The notes below the pieces were generated by a model that was given only the letters and a program-made list of their open reading frames with translations, ran no database searches and was not told the origin of the DNA. The translations under genes and the position numbers were made by a program. A DNA stretch of 64,000 nucleotides from Cronobacter universalis NCTC 9529 (lineage in GTDB: Bacteria > Pseudomonadota > Gammaproteobacteria > Enterobacterales > Enterobacteriaceae), in assembly GCF_001277175.1 (NCBI RefSeq), contig NZ_CP012257.1:558001-622000 (forward strand), written 5' to 3'. Shown here piece by piece: positions 17,097 through 26,553 of the stretch; within the stretch, counting starts at the first letter, position 1, and the number at the start of each line of letters is the position of its first letter.

Positions 17097-17966
17097 ATGA
17101 AATCTTGGGTAAAAATGAATAGTTGGACATCAGAAGACACCAAAGCAGTGAAAACATGGTTTGATTTGGATAGATATCGAGAGTTTGAAAACATTTCAAT
17201 TAATATGCTTTACCATGAAATATGGGCGAGGACATATTTCTTCAAACCAGTAATAGAAGAAGGAATGCATAAAACAGTATTGAAAAATTATATGCAGATA
17301 TTAGAAGGTAATCCTTTTCTCATCAAAGAGAAAGACTTGAATTATATGGATGCTGAAAATAAACTTTATCAACCGCCATACTTTTTTATAACCACGGTAG
17401 ATCGAATAGCTAATATCAGTTTTGCTTGTATGAAAAAGGCTTTATTCATAAGAGCTAATTCAGAACAATATAAGATTGATTCCACTATTGAGAACGAATA
17501 CATATCCGAAAAAATCCCTGAACAGTTTCCTACTACAATTATGTTAGAAATCGATCTTGCGGCTGGAAGTGATGATGAGATAGCAGAGGCACTGCGAATA
17601 TCATTACCACAATGGCGAAAAGTTAAGGGTGTAAAACCTGCACCGCTTGATGCAGTAAGATTTGGTTATGGGACAATAAAAAAGTTAATGAGCTATAGAA
17701 TAATACCAATGCTTGATTTACTTGCTTGGTCAGAAAGAAAAAAAGTGCATCTGTCAGATGATAGAATATCACGATTGATTTATAGAGATGAAGATGACGA
17801 TAAGGTAATTAGGCAAGGGTATCATATTAGAGATGCAGACCGACCTTTAGCTATGAAAGTAGTAGAAAATGATTTTTTACGCCAATTCTACTTTTTTATA
17901 AATAAAAACAGACATATTAAAGAGATGAGCGTTTATGATGTAATGAAAATTACAGACACCGATTGA
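17097..17966 (+). CDS. Island protein of unknown function, DUF6387-like
   Basis: A 289-residue soluble protein, MKSWVKMNSWTSEDTKAVKT onward, with GGAG before the ATG at 17097. AT-rich codon use marks it as foreign. It contains a DDDK acidic patch near 245-250 and no catalytic motif I can name. I believe it belongs to DUF6387, a family common in enterobacterial integrative islands next to integrases, but this is from memory and weak. Function unknown. Confidence 0.6.
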   Translation: MKSWVKMNSWTSEDTKAVKTWFDLDRYREFENISINMLYHEIWARTYFFKPVIEEGMHKTVLKNYMQILEGNPFLIKEKDLNYMDAENKLYQPPYFFITTVDRIANISFACMKKALFIRANSEQYKIDSTIENEYISEKIPEQFPTTIMLEIDLAAGSDDEIAEALRISLPQWRKVKGVKPAPLDAVRFGYGTIKKLMSYRIIPMLDLLAWSERKKVHLSDDRISRLIYRDEDDDKVIRQGYHIRDADRPLAMKVVENDFLRQFYFFINKNRHIKEMSVYDVMKITDTD

Positions 17967-18115
17967 TTATGTTGTAATGGTTGATAAATATATTTTAAGA
18001 AAGATTTTACTGGAAATAGACTATTTTAATGATTTGAAATGCAGTAACGATTATGCGAGATATGACAATTTTTTTCACGGTATGATTGTGCTATTATATA
18101 ACAGTGAATATTATG

Positions 18116-18982
18116 ATGGATTATCCAATGGCGCTAAGTGTCGATAATATAAGAGTTTTTTCAAGGGTGTTCAGCCGCCCAGTTTTCGAGGCTTTAGCCA
18201 AGGGAAGAGAACCGTCTAATGTCTTGGATTTTGTGTCTTTCTCTGATGAAATGAAGCAGGATGGGCAACCATTACATACATTTTTTAGTGAATGTTATAA
18301 AGAGTTATCCAGGAATTATAGAAATGAGTATGTTTACAAAACAGAAGTAGCAAATCGAATAGTTTTTGGGAGGCATAGTCCCCGGACCTCATCATTATTA
18401 AGTGAGCTTCATGTCGGAAAGTCTATTGTTGATATTGCAATTTTTAACGGAACATCTACAGCGTATGAAATTAAAACGGAATATGACACCCCGCGTAGAT
18501 TGCAAACTCAAACCCCAGATTATTTAAAAGCTTTCGATAAAGTTTATGTGGTTACTCATCCAAATTTATCTGAAAAATATGCTGAGATTGTTCCAGATAA
18601 AGTTGGTGTTATTGCATTAAATAATAGAGGTAGCCTTAAGATAGTTAAAAATGCTGAGTCAAACTTAGCTAATGTTGATATATTATATATTTTTCGTATG
18701 CTGAAAAGAAGTGAATACCTTCCAGCAATAGAAAAATTCATTGGCGAGAAGATCAATTTACCCAACGGGCTTATTTATGCATTCTGCGAGGATATATTTA
18801 AAAAAATTCCTCAGGATTTAGCTCACAATATTTACATTAATGCAATGAGAGGCAGAACGACAAGTGATGATATTGTAAGCTTTGTTAATTGCCTTCCTAG
18901 TTGCCTTCGTGTGTTGGGAATGTCATCTGCTTTATCAAGTGTTCAACGTAAAAAGATCCTCACGGTTTTGGGGATAGTGTAG
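18116..18982 (+). CDS. sce7726 family protein (PD-(D/E)xK-like nuclease fold)
   Basis: A protein of about 288 residues. A nuclease-like core is visible: a conserved Glu in LLSELHVG, then SIVDIAIFNG (Asp) and AYEIKTEYDT (E-x-K), the order of PD-(D/E)xK enzymes. The following gene is a sce7725 protein, and these two named families usually occur as neighbours. The start is uncertain: ATGs at 18086, 18116 and 18128 all lack a strong ribosome site. The pair resembles cargo of defence islands, but I know of no demonstrated activity. Confidence 0.72.
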   Translation: MDYPMALSVDNIRVFSRVFSRPVFEALAKGREPSNVLDFVSFSDEMKQDGQPLHTFFSECYKELSRNYRNEYVYKTEVANRIVFGRHSPRTSSLLSELHVGKSIVDIAIFNGTSTAYEIKTEYDTPRRLQTQTPDYLKAFDKVYVVTHPNLSEKYAEIVPDKVGVIALNNRGSLKIVKNAESNLANVDILYIFRMLKRSEYLPAIEKFIGEKINLPNGLIYAFCEDIFKKIPQDLAHNIYINAMRGRTTSDDIVSFVNCLPSCLRVLGMSSALSSVQRKKILTVLGIV

Positions 18983-19028
18983 AGATGCTTAACTTTATGT
19001 GATCATTGTTCTCTCTGGAGGGAGTCAT

Positions 19029-19985
19029 ATGTATAGTCCATATCTATATGGTCGTGGTTCTGAGCTGTTAGCGCTAAGAGAATTGGCAGCAAGTTGTACT
19101 AATGCTGAGTTGTTTATACCGATAATTGAACCTGTGCTAACCAAAACCGATAAACTTATACGTTGTTTAGAGATACTTTCAGAGAAAAACAAGAGGGTCA
19201 TGTTAGTCATCAATCCAAAACAACATGAGTTTAGTAAAGATATAGAGGCTCGAAGAAAATTTGTAGCAACGATTAAAAATAATTTAGATAAATGTAAAAC
19301 GCTTATCCCCACCCTTATAGTTGACTCAAGTGTAGCAATTGAAACCCTTAATGGTTTCTTAAAAGCATTTGAAGGTTCAAATGTTGCTTTAATATACAAC
19401 AAGCCAAGTATTAGCGATGTGGAATTTTCCAAGTTAACAAAATTAAAATTTATTGAATTTCATATCACTATTGATGGTAATGTTACCGATTTTCAATTTA
19501 ATGAAATCCCTAAAAATAAACTTATTGAAGTGAAAGATAACTTCGTCAAATTAGATAAGAATGCAGATTACTCTGGTCAAGAAGTTTTCACGGATAAACA
19601 TAAAAAAATTGGTAAAACAGTATTAGGTATCGGTGATTTCACTATAGTCGGGAAAAAACTTGAGATTGGTGGTGGCAAGGCTGGTGCCGTTGCATCTCAT
19701 TTAATTTATAAACATCCTGCAAGCGGTGATATATGGATAGAACATTTTGTTTCGAATGACACTGATAGAGACATTGGCGACGTAGCGTCAAAATTCTTAC
19801 AAATGACAGATAAAATTGAAAAGGAAGTTAGAACAAGGGCCACAGAGTACGGCTCTAATAAAGCATTAGAAAAATATAACGAGCATTATAAAAGCAGAAC
19901 GTTTCCCGGTTTGGGGAAAAATAAAGAATACCAGATTAGACACCACATACAGCACATAATTGATGTAATATCAGGAAAAATCTGA
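19029..19985 (+). CDS. sce7725 family protein (beta-protein-like)
   Basis: A 318-residue protein starting MYSPYLYGRGSELLALREL, with GGAGGGAG before the ATG at 19029. The N terminus and the segment LFIPIIEPV match the sce7725 family, which I recall as related to the phage beta-protein fold (a TIM-barrel-like domain). It lies 46 bases after the sce7726 gene on the same strand and should be co-transcribed with it. Function unknown; co-occurrence with a nuclease-fold partner suggests a two-component defence or DNA-processing module. Confidence 0.72.
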   Translation: MYSPYLYGRGSELLALRELAASCTNAELFIPIIEPVLTKTDKLIRCLEILSEKNKRVMLVINPKQHEFSKDIEARRKFVATIKNNLDKCKTLIPTLIVDSSVAIETLNGFLKAFEGSNVALIYNKPSISDVEFSKLTKLKFIEFHITIDGNVTDFQFNEIPKNKLIEVKDNFVKLDKNADYSGQEVFTDKHKKIGKTVLGIGDFTIVGKKLEIGGGKAGAVASHLIYKHPASGDIWIEHFVSNDTDRDIGDVASKFLQMTDKIEKEVRTRATEYGSNKALEKYNEHYKSRTFPGLGKNKEYQIRHHIQHIIDVISGKI

Positions 19986-19990
19986 CAGTA

Positions 19991-20017
19991 AAGAGGCTAT
20001 TCTATAGCCTCTTTTTA
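19991..20017. terminator. Bidirectional terminator
   Basis: AAGAGGCTA pairs with TAGCCTCTT around a 5-base loop and is followed by T-rich sequence on the plus strand and a shorter T-rich run on the minus strand. It separates the converging sce7725 gene and the next minus-strand gene. Confidence 0.75.
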
Positions 20018-20427
20018 GTTTTGTTTAGAGCTTTTTTATTATGAATTTTGGATTCGATTATATTTTTTTCTCTTTTAGCAGTGTGTATGTTATTTAATGT
20101 AATGGATTTTTTTGTCAGATCTTGATAGTTCTCTGTGAATATATTTTCAGATATAGCAAATGAATTATCTTCCTGTTTTGTTAATATTTCTTTGCCGAGC
20201 ATATAACTAATTAAAGAGGTTATTTCATCTGGTATTATCGTTGTTCGTTCAATTATATCATCAAATAGAAGTTGTAAGAAATCAAGATATTCTCTTGGCG
20301 TTAGATTACATAGGTATTTATCATAGAATTCATAACTACCAAGTTTGATTAATTCACTTCTGAAAAGATGTTCATTACTATAATAATACACTCTAACGTG
20401 GTCTATGTTCCCTTTTATATCAATCAT
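20002..20427 (-). CDS. Hypothetical island protein
   Basis: A 141-residue protein starting MIDIKGNIDHVRVYYYSNEH, with AAGGAC before this ATG (a longer frame from 20472 lacks a site). The C-terminal 45 residues are Lys/Asn-rich and probably unstructured (KREKNIIESKIHNKKALNKT). I recognise no family. Its 3' end overlaps the terminator hairpin, which supplies its stop and transcription end. Confidence 0.55.
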   Translation of the reverse strand: MIDIKGNIDHVRVYYYSNEHLFRSELIKLGSYEFYDKYLCNLTPREYLDFLQLLFDDIIERTTIIPDEITSLISYMLGKEILTKQEDNSFAISENIFTENYQDLTKKSITLNNIHTAKREKNIIESKIHNKKALNKTKKRL

Positions 20428-20849
20428 TTTTGGGTCCTTAATAATTATTGTTATAATAAAATAACATGTCAAAACTATTATGCAATAGAATTTAGAAGGT
20501 TTTTATTATAAAAATAGATTTTTCAATCTAACTCCTTATTGAAGAAAAAACATAATTAGAGGCTGTCTTAATACGCAATTGAACAGATAGTTATCTTCTC
20601 TAAGCTCAAATCTAGTGAGTAAAGGTTTTCGATCTTGTGAAAATTTAGGTGAATGAAAGAACTGTTTTCTACCTGTAGCCTATTGATGTGAGGGTTTCGG
20701 ATGTTATGAAACTCTCAGATTCTGAGTGATATGAATCTCCAGAGACTCATAGTTTCGAACCAAGGATGGCTCTGGTGTTCGTAATCTCGCTTCATCCATT
20801 CGAAATTCATTTGTACTGTATCCCTGTAGAAACAACAGAGGACATACAT
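20428..20849. promoter_or_regulatory. Intergenic region upstream of the AlpA-like gene
   Basis: About 420 AT-rich bases between the minus-strand hypothetical gene and alpA, presumably with divergent promoters. A palindrome CTCAGATTCTGAG lies near 20715, and GAAACT near 20709 pairs with AGTTTC near 20750, possibly a regulator or excisionase site. I see no supported gene. Confidence 0.35.
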
Positions 20850-21053
20850 ATGGAAAATCAAGCTCGTCTCATCCGTTTACCAGAAGTCATGAAGAAAACT
20901 GGATTTGGTAAAGCGTGGATCTATCGTCTTATCAGCCAAAATAGGTTTCCACAGCCAGTAAAGATCGGTGTTCGTGCTACCGCTTTTGTCGAAAGCGAAA
21001 TCGATGAATGGATTCAATTAATTATCGAAAATTCAAGAAAGCATGTCGCTTAA
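20850..21053 (+). CDS. alpA: AlpA-family regulator/excisionase
   Basis: A 67-residue MerR-like winged helix-turn-helix protein starting MENQARLIRLPEVMKKTGFG, with the AlpA pattern RLPEVMKKTGFGKAWIYRLI and the strand RFPQPVKIGVRATAFVESEI. AGAGGA precedes the ATG at 20850. AlpA proteins in P4-like elements activate the integrase or act as recombination directionality factors. This one is 3.9 kb from the integrase and upstream of a second recombinase cassette, so it may serve either. Confidence 0.88.
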   Translation: MENQARLIRLPEVMKKTGFGKAWIYRLISQNRFPQPVKIGVRATAFVESEIDEWIQLIIENSRKHVA

Positions 21054-21435
21054 CAAAAATGCTGCTTCATCGATTTTTAACTTTTGATAATGCATTAAGA
21101 AAAAGAAATTTACAGATGTTGTGAGTTTACGTATTGGGTTTGAAACAACGAGGCTTTGTAAAGTTTGCATCTGAAAAAAAGAATATATTTGACGTAATTC
21201 TTTACCTTTTTTTCTAGCAGAGCTTTTGCTATAAGGCTTGAAGATGGTTTTCTTAATATCGGGTATGGATACATATTACTAGCCGTACCTGTTTATTTGA
21301 CGTCAAATAAATTTTTCCATGCCATTAATATATATACCAAATAAACTAAAGTCATTGTAAAAAATTTGAATTATTTTAAATTGGAATATATTTAATAAGT
21401 GAGAGTGATATTAATTTGTAAAGAATGAGGTCAAA
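21054..21435. promoter_or_regulatory. Region before the recombinase cassette, with a perfect 20-bp palindrome
   Basis: About 380 AT-rich non-coding bases. TTTATTTGACGTCAAATAAA at 21292-21311 is a perfect palindrome, and its core ATTTGACGT recurs near 21188. It lies 125 bases before the first recombinase start and could be an operator or a recombination site. Confidence 0.5.
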
Positions 21436-22641
21436 ATGGGATATAAAGTAAAGAAATTCATCATGAGTAATGGGGAGCGAGGATGCCTGATCCTTGATAA
21501 AAATAGTAATCTACCAGCTTACTATCAAAATCTATTTCTTACTACAGACATAAGAAATAGAGGCGCAACCGCCTCAACTATGGAAATAGTTGCAACTAAC
21601 TTACTAATTTTTAGTAATTTCTTAGATAGTAGGAAAATTAATATAGTTGATAGAATTGAGCTTAAAAAGTATCTCAGCGTTGCAGAAATAGATGATCTGG
21701 TAAGATATGCGAAACAAAGATTCGACAGACAGAAAATTATAAATATAAAATCAGCAAGTAATAGGTTTATTGCGAAGAGAACCTTTAGTTATAGAATACA
21801 CGTTTTTTCACGCTACCTTAAGTGGTTATGTGGATTAGTTCATTCGTCAAAGGGGATTCATGCAAAGTATGAAGTAGACGTATTTATTGAAAGTATCAGA
21901 GCACATATTCCAAGAAACAGTTCATTGAATATGAATGAAATATCTGAAAAATCGTTAAATGAAGAAGAGATCAAAGTGCTTTTCCGTCTATTGGAAATTG
22001 GCGGGATTGAAAACCCTTTCCATAAGGAAGTACAGGTCAGGAACAGACTAATATTTACCTTGCTCTTAAATTTAGGTTTAAGGGCTGGAGAGTTGCTCAA
22101 TCTTAAAATAGATGATTTTGATCTCAGAGACAACACTTTGAGTGTAGTCAGAAGACATGATTCAAAAGAAGATGGAAGATCTTATCAACCATTAGTAAAG
22201 ACTGGAGAAAGGGTTATTCCGTTATCTGATGAGTTAGCCTGTGAAATTTTTGATTACATAAGCAATAGCAGAGAAAAAATGACAAAAAGGAAAAAGCATA
22301 ATTTCTTATTGGTGGCTCATTGCACCGGAAAAAACGCAGGAGAACCCTTAAGCATTTCAGCTTATGAGAAGGTGATATCAACACTGAAACGAGCAAGTCC
22401 AGAGCTATATAATCTTTCAGGCCATAGGTTAAGGCACTCTTGGAATTATATGTATTCTAAAGGAATAGAAGGTGCTGAATTAGAATATAGTAGAAGGAAA
22501 GATTTAAGGAATTATCTAATGGGTTGGTCAAAGGAGTCAATAATGTGTGATAGATACAACTATAAATATATATCGCAACAAGAGAAGAATGTCGTCCTAA
22601 AGATCTATAAATCGGTAAGTAAAATAATTAGTGGAGTTTAG
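21436..22641 (+). CDS. Tyrosine recombinase 1 of a four-gene cassette
   Basis: A 401-residue tyrosine recombinase. The N-terminal 170 residues are a SAM-like core-binding region. The catalytic domain shows Arg in LGLRAGELLNL, His-x-x-Arg in GHRLRHSWNY, Trp in MGWSKES (third box) and a nucleophile candidate in DRYNYKY. It is the first of four tightly packed genes; the next start lies 2 bases after its stop. Tandem recombinases of this kind occur in Tn554-like transposons, RIT elements and gamma-mobile-trio islands; I cannot decide which is closest. Confidence 0.85.
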   Translation: MGYKVKKFIMSNGERGCLILDKNSNLPAYYQNLFLTTDIRNRGATASTMEIVATNLLIFSNFLDSRKINIVDRIELKKYLSVAEIDDLVRYAKQRFDRQKIINIKSASNRFIAKRTFSYRIHVFSRYLKWLCGLVHSSKGIHAKYEVDVFIESIRAHIPRNSSLNMNEISEKSLNEEEIKVLFRLLEIGGIENPFHKEVQVRNRLIFTLLLNLGLRAGELLNLKIDDFDLRDNTLSVVRRHDSKEDGRSYQPLVKTGERVIPLSDELACEIFDYISNSREKMTKRKKHNFLLVAHCTGKNAGEPLSISAYEKVISTLKRASPELYNLSGHRLRHSWNYMYSKGIEGAELEYSRRKDLRNYLMGWSKESIMCDRYNYKYISQQEKNVVLKIYKSVSKIISGV

Positions 22642-22642
22642 T

Positions 22643-23953
22643 ATGGAAAACAAATGTATTGAAAGTGAGCAAATCTTTTTTGCTAAGATGAATAGGTATA
22701 GTTTCAAACTGTCAGATAAGAAATGGCAACTGGATAAAGAAAACTGCGTATACCCTCATAAAGTTGTAGATAGAATGCCTACAAAAATGAAACTTAGCTA
22801 CTTAAAAACATTGGCTTACTATGCGTCTGAATATAGTTCTTTCTATATTCAAAGCATTAACAATCTATTTTATAAGTGGTTTGGTGCGATGACTATCGAT
22901 ACTATTGATGACAAAGCCATATATCAATTGAATGTTTATTTAGGTTCAGCGAGAAACTATAAGCTAAACATAGTTAAGGCCTTCATCACTAAATGGAAAA
23001 AACTCAATTACCCTGGAGTAGAAGCGACTGCCCTTAGAATGTTGGAGAAAATAAAAATCATTCCAAACCAAACAGGAGAGGCAGTTAAAAGACGAGATCC
23101 AAATAAAGGACCTTTAACTGAAACGGAACTAAATTATATCCTTAACTCTGTTAGCAAATTTTATCTTCAGAAGAAAATTCAACGCTTCTTATATTGTTAT
23201 ATTCTTCTGTTGGCAATAACAGGAAGAAGGCCATTACAATTAATCTCTCTAAAAGCTAAGGATCTCATTAAAAATGAGAAAGGGTATTTTTTAAATGTAC
23301 CAAAAGTAAAACAAAGGAAATCATTCAGAAATGAATTTAACATGGTAATGATAGAAAAGTTCTTATATGACAGCTTATCAATGCTAATTAATGAAAATCA
23401 GGTGTTTGTAGAAGATAAATTTAGTGTTGGGATTAATAACTATAGAAGCGAATTGCCAATCTTCATGGATTTAGACAAGATTACGGAAATAAAAAGAATT
23501 GAGGATTTTCTATCTGATTTAACAACAGATTTTTTCCATATGAAAAATTCAGTCATGTCAAAGCTATTAAAACGCTTTCCTTCAAAATTCGATGTTAGAT
23601 CAGAAAGGACTAACAGCTATATAGAGCTTAATGCCAGAAGATTCAGATATACATTAGGGAGTCGACTGGCTAATGAAGGAGCCTCAATTGAGGTGATTGC
23701 TAAAGCGTTAGATCATAAATCAGCAAACTCTTCTATGATTTATATAAAAAATAATCCTGACAGTGTTTATGATATTGATAAGAAACTAAGTGCATTTTTT
23801 AAACCCTTATCCCATATACTTATGGGCGTAGAGATTGAAGAAAACAAGAACTTTTTTATCAAGTATGTTTTAGATTCATTTTTATTATTAGAAGATACGA
23901 AAGAGGAATTTAAATGTTTATCTTGTAAAAAATTCAACCCCTGGAGAACATAA
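22643..23953 (+). CDS. Tyrosine recombinase 2 of the cassette (divergent)
   Basis: A 436-residue protein with GGAG before the ATG at 22643. Tyrosine-recombinase boxes are recognisable but diverged: TGRRPLQLISL (Arg), NARRFRYTLGS (an Ala-Arg variant of the H-x-x-R box, keeping Arg), ALDHKSANSS (His) and MIYIKN (Tyr). The C terminus ends with a CLSCKKFNPW cysteine pair, possibly a zinc site. The stop overlaps the next start by one base. Loss of the box II histidine may reduce activity or reflect a specialised subunit. Confidence 0.78.
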   Translation: MENKCIESEQIFFAKMNRYSFKLSDKKWQLDKENCVYPHKVVDRMPTKMKLSYLKTLAYYASEYSSFYIQSINNLFYKWFGAMTIDTIDDKAIYQLNVYLGSARNYKLNIVKAFITKWKKLNYPGVEATALRMLEKIKIIPNQTGEAVKRRDPNKGPLTETELNYILNSVSKFYLQKKIQRFLYCYILLLAITGRRPLQLISLKAKDLIKNEKGYFLNVPKVKQRKSFRNEFNMVMIEKFLYDSLSMLINENQVFVEDKFSVGINNYRSELPIFMDLDKITEIKRIEDFLSDLTTDFFHMKNSVMSKLLKRFPSKFDVRSERTNSYIELNARRFRYTLGSRLANEGASIEVIAKALDHKSANSSMIYIKNNPDSVYDIDKKLSAFFKPLSHILMGVEIEENKNFFIKYVLDSFLLLEDTKEEFKCLSCKKFNPWRT

Positions 23954-25593
23954 TGAACAATATATTTATTTTTGAACCAAGTAATAAAAACAACCCACAC
24001 TATAATGTTATTAAGTTCATCGAGTTTTGTAAGGATACCATTTCTAATAATAATTTAACAATTTCTTGGGAAAGCAATAAATGGAAAGGTTTATATAGAT
24101 TTACTAAGTTTAACTTAAAAAACAACCTCAGCAGCAAGGAATGCTTAGATGATAGTTTTATTAATTTTGCTAAAGCATATATGTTGCATGTGCATTCATT
24201 CAATAGATCTAAGACGAAACACTCAACATTATCAATGTTGAAGATTGTAGAATTCGTTTTACTGAAAATCAATATGGAAGCTAATGTAAGTTATTGCAAC
24301 AATTCAGTTTTTGATGAATGCATAAGAATTGTCTCTGAAAAGTATTCTAAAGCACACGCATTTGCTATTGGAAGAGAACTTGAGAAATTGAGTTCTTTTT
24401 TAAGTGATAATAGGATGACTAACTCATCTTATTTATTTTGGGTAAATCCAATTAGGTATAGGATTACTCAGTCTTGGACTGGTTATGATTCTTCACTTGA
24501 AGGCCATCCTAGATTGCCTGATATCAAATCAGTTATTGCGATTGCTGAGATTTTTTCAAAGCGGGATGAACAATTATCTTCAAGAGATATATTTACTACA
24601 TCTGTGCTTGCTTTACTTATGTGCGCACCGAGTAGGATATCAGAAATTTTAGCTTTGCCAGCGGATTGTGAAATTACAGAATGTGATGGAAAGGGCATTC
24701 AAAGATACGGTTTGAGATTTTTTTCAGCAAAAGGGTATGAAGGTAATATAAAATGGATTCCAACTCTAATGATACCTGTAGCTAAACAGGCAATTAGCAG
24801 ATTAAAAGAATTATCAAGTCAAGCAAGGTTATTGGCTGCTGAAATTCAAAAAAATCACTCTAATTCAACGATGGGAACCCTTAAAGAGAATATACCTCAA
24901 GATTTCCCTTGGTATGATAGAGAGAAGAAAATTGAATATTCTAATGCGCTTTGCTTGTTAACTGAAAGACAGTTAAATCAAAACAATAAGAAAATGTCAG
25001 ATAAGTTATTCAGACCTACAATGAGTTTTTTTAAAACTGACATTGTTGATTCTGATTATATAAAAGGACATTTTAATATCTTTAAAAGACATGGTTATAT
25101 AAATGAAGATGGTAGCCCATATTTGCTGAGAACACATCAACTGAGGCATCTTCTCAACACATTTGCTCAAATAAATGGTATGGATGAATTTAGTATTGCT
25201 CGCTGGTCTGGACGTAAGCTAATTTCTCAAAATGTTTCTTATGACCACAGATCGCATCTTCAAATGTCTAAAGCAATAAGAGAACAAAAGTTATCAGTGT
25301 GTGTTAATGAGCACACAAAAAAGGATATTCCAGTGGTGGATCTTAACGAGTTTGATTCACTTAGTAGTGGTGCGGTACTTGTATCAAAACATGGATACTG
25401 CAAGCACTCATATGCGTTTAAGCCGTGTGAACATTATCCGATTGAGAAATCTAATTTAGATAACGAAACGATTTCAAACATTCACGATAAAATCTTAAAA
25501 AGAACACTGTATGATAAAAATGATGGGAACATAAATGCTGATAGATGGTATGAATTCCATAAGAGAATAAAAAAAAGGAGAATAAATGGCTAA
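23953..25593 (+). CDS. Tyrosine recombinase 3 of the cassette (large, TnpB-like)
   Basis: A 546-residue recombinase, larger than usual, comparable to TnpB of Tn554. Catalytic boxes are Arg in CAPSRISEIL, His-x-x-Arg in HQLRHLLNTF, Trp in ARWSGRK and Tyr in NVSYDHR. A C-terminal region with spaced Cys/His (GYCKHSYAFKPCEHYP) may bind zinc. Its ATG overlaps the previous stop, and its end overlaps the next gene by 8 bases, so all four genes are translationally coupled. Confidence 0.82.
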   Translation: MNNIFIFEPSNKNNPHYNVIKFIEFCKDTISNNNLTISWESNKWKGLYRFTKFNLKNNLSSKECLDDSFINFAKAYMLHVHSFNRSKTKHSTLSMLKIVEFVLLKINMEANVSYCNNSVFDECIRIVSEKYSKAHAFAIGRELEKLSSFLSDNRMTNSSYLFWVNPIRYRITQSWTGYDSSLEGHPRLPDIKSVIAIAEIFSKRDEQLSSRDIFTTSVLALLMCAPSRISEILALPADCEITECDGKGIQRYGLRFFSAKGYEGNIKWIPTLMIPVAKQAISRLKELSSQARLLAAEIQKNHSNSTMGTLKENIPQDFPWYDREKKIEYSNALCLLTERQLNQNNKKMSDKLFRPTMSFFKTDIVDSDYIKGHFNIFKRHGYINEDGSPYLLRTHQLRHLLNTFAQINGMDEFSIARWSGRKLISQNVSYDHRSHLQMSKAIREQKLSVCVNEHTKKDIPVVDLNEFDSLSSGAVLVSKHGYCKHSYAFKPCEHYPIEKSNLDNETISNIHDKILKRTLYDKNDGNINADRWYEFHKRIKKRRING

Positions 25594-25984
25594 ACATATA
25601 AATGGTTATCATGAGAAGAAGATTGTAGATGTTATTAACACATGGTCTATAGATGAAAAACTAACTTGGGATGCTTTGTGCGACAGGTTAGTAAGGATTA
25701 TTGGGAAAAGACCATCAAGACAATCCTTAAGTAGTCATGTAAGGATTGCAGAAAGCTTCAGTGTGAAAAAAGCCACTATCAAATCTGGTGCAATACACAC
25801 TGTAAAACCTGCTAATTTAAAAGTGGCTTCTCAACGAATTAGAAGACTTGAAGCAGAAAATGAAGCTTTGAAGGCATTAAATGAACGCTATTTAGAGCAG
25901 TTCAAAGTATGGCTTTATAATGCTCATCTTAAACAAATAACGATTGAAGAACTTAATCATCCGTTACCTGCAAAATACCTTTAA
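25586..25984 (+). CDS. Small coiled-coil protein of the recombinase cassette (TnpC-like)
   Basis: A 132-residue basic protein. The N-terminal half looks like a DNA-binding domain (WDALCDRLVRIIGKRPSRQS), and residues 88-112 form a short coiled coil (RIRRLEAENEALKALNERYL). Small coiled-coil partners follow the large recombinase in Tn554-type (TnpC) modules, and a small third protein occurs in gamma-mobile-trio modules. Its function is probably to set the orientation or efficiency of recombination; this is inferred from the arrangement. Confidence 0.65.
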   Translation: MAKHINGYHEKKIVDVINTWSIDEKLTWDALCDRLVRIIGKRPSRQSLSSHVRIAESFSVKKATIKSGAIHTVKPANLKVASQRIRRLEAENEALKALNERYLEQFKVWLYNAHLKQITIEELNHPLPAKYL

Positions 25985-26081
25985 TAGAATTGATAGGTTT
26001 TAGCTATTGACATGGTAAAATATTATGTTATTTATTTTCTTGTCAGGACGACAAAATTTCACTATTGCAAGGATGCATATT

Positions 26082-26495
26082 ATGGATAAAACAAATATTA
26101 ACTTAATGGAAAGGTATCTACTTCTGCTTGATCGATTCGTTGATAAACTCGCTGAGTCTGGTTTCTCAGAGCAACGAATTATAGAACAATCATATCTTTT
26201 TTGTGCAGGATTTTATATCAAATACCAAAGTGGTATCGAAAAAATGACCTTCTCCAACAGGGAGGTTGTTTTAACCTTTCTGCTACTTTCATATTATAGT
26301 CATATAAATAAACTGGATGATGATTTGATCAACAAAGAGCGTATGAAAAATGTATGTTCTTCATTGATTAACTTTATAGTCAGTAATGGTAGCCGAACAG
26401 AGAAAGTCTATGCTAATGAGAAAAGGAAATATGAAGCTTCGACCCTAAAAAGATCGTTATCCATCAAAGAGAAGAAAAGAAAATATGGATTGTGA
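26082..26495 (+). CDS. Hypothetical helical protein
   Basis: A 137-residue protein starting MDKTNINLMERYLLLLDRFV, with AAGGATG a little far upstream. It appears all-helical with a basic C terminus (KRSLSIKEKKRKYGL). I recognise no family. It lies about 100 bases after the recombinase cassette on the same strand and may belong to the same mobile module. Confidence 0.5.
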   Translation: MDKTNINLMERYLLLLDRFVDKLAESGFSEQRIIEQSYLFCAGFYIKYQSGIEKMTFSNREVVLTFLLLSYYSHINKLDDDLINKERMKNVCSSLINFIVSNGSRTEKVYANEKRKYEASTLKRSLSIKEKKRKYGL

Positions 26496-26505
26496 TTATT
26501 TTAAA

Positions 26506-26530
26506 AGCCCGTAGTAGGGATCTACGGGCT
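26506..26530. terminator. Hairpin between converging genes
   Basis: AGCCCGTAG pairs with CTACGGGCT around a 7-base loop. There is no strong T-run on either side. It sits between the converging ends of the hypothetical gene and the membrane-protein gene. Confidence 0.5.
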
Positions 26531-26553
26531 AACTCTTTGTTGCTTATTATTTT

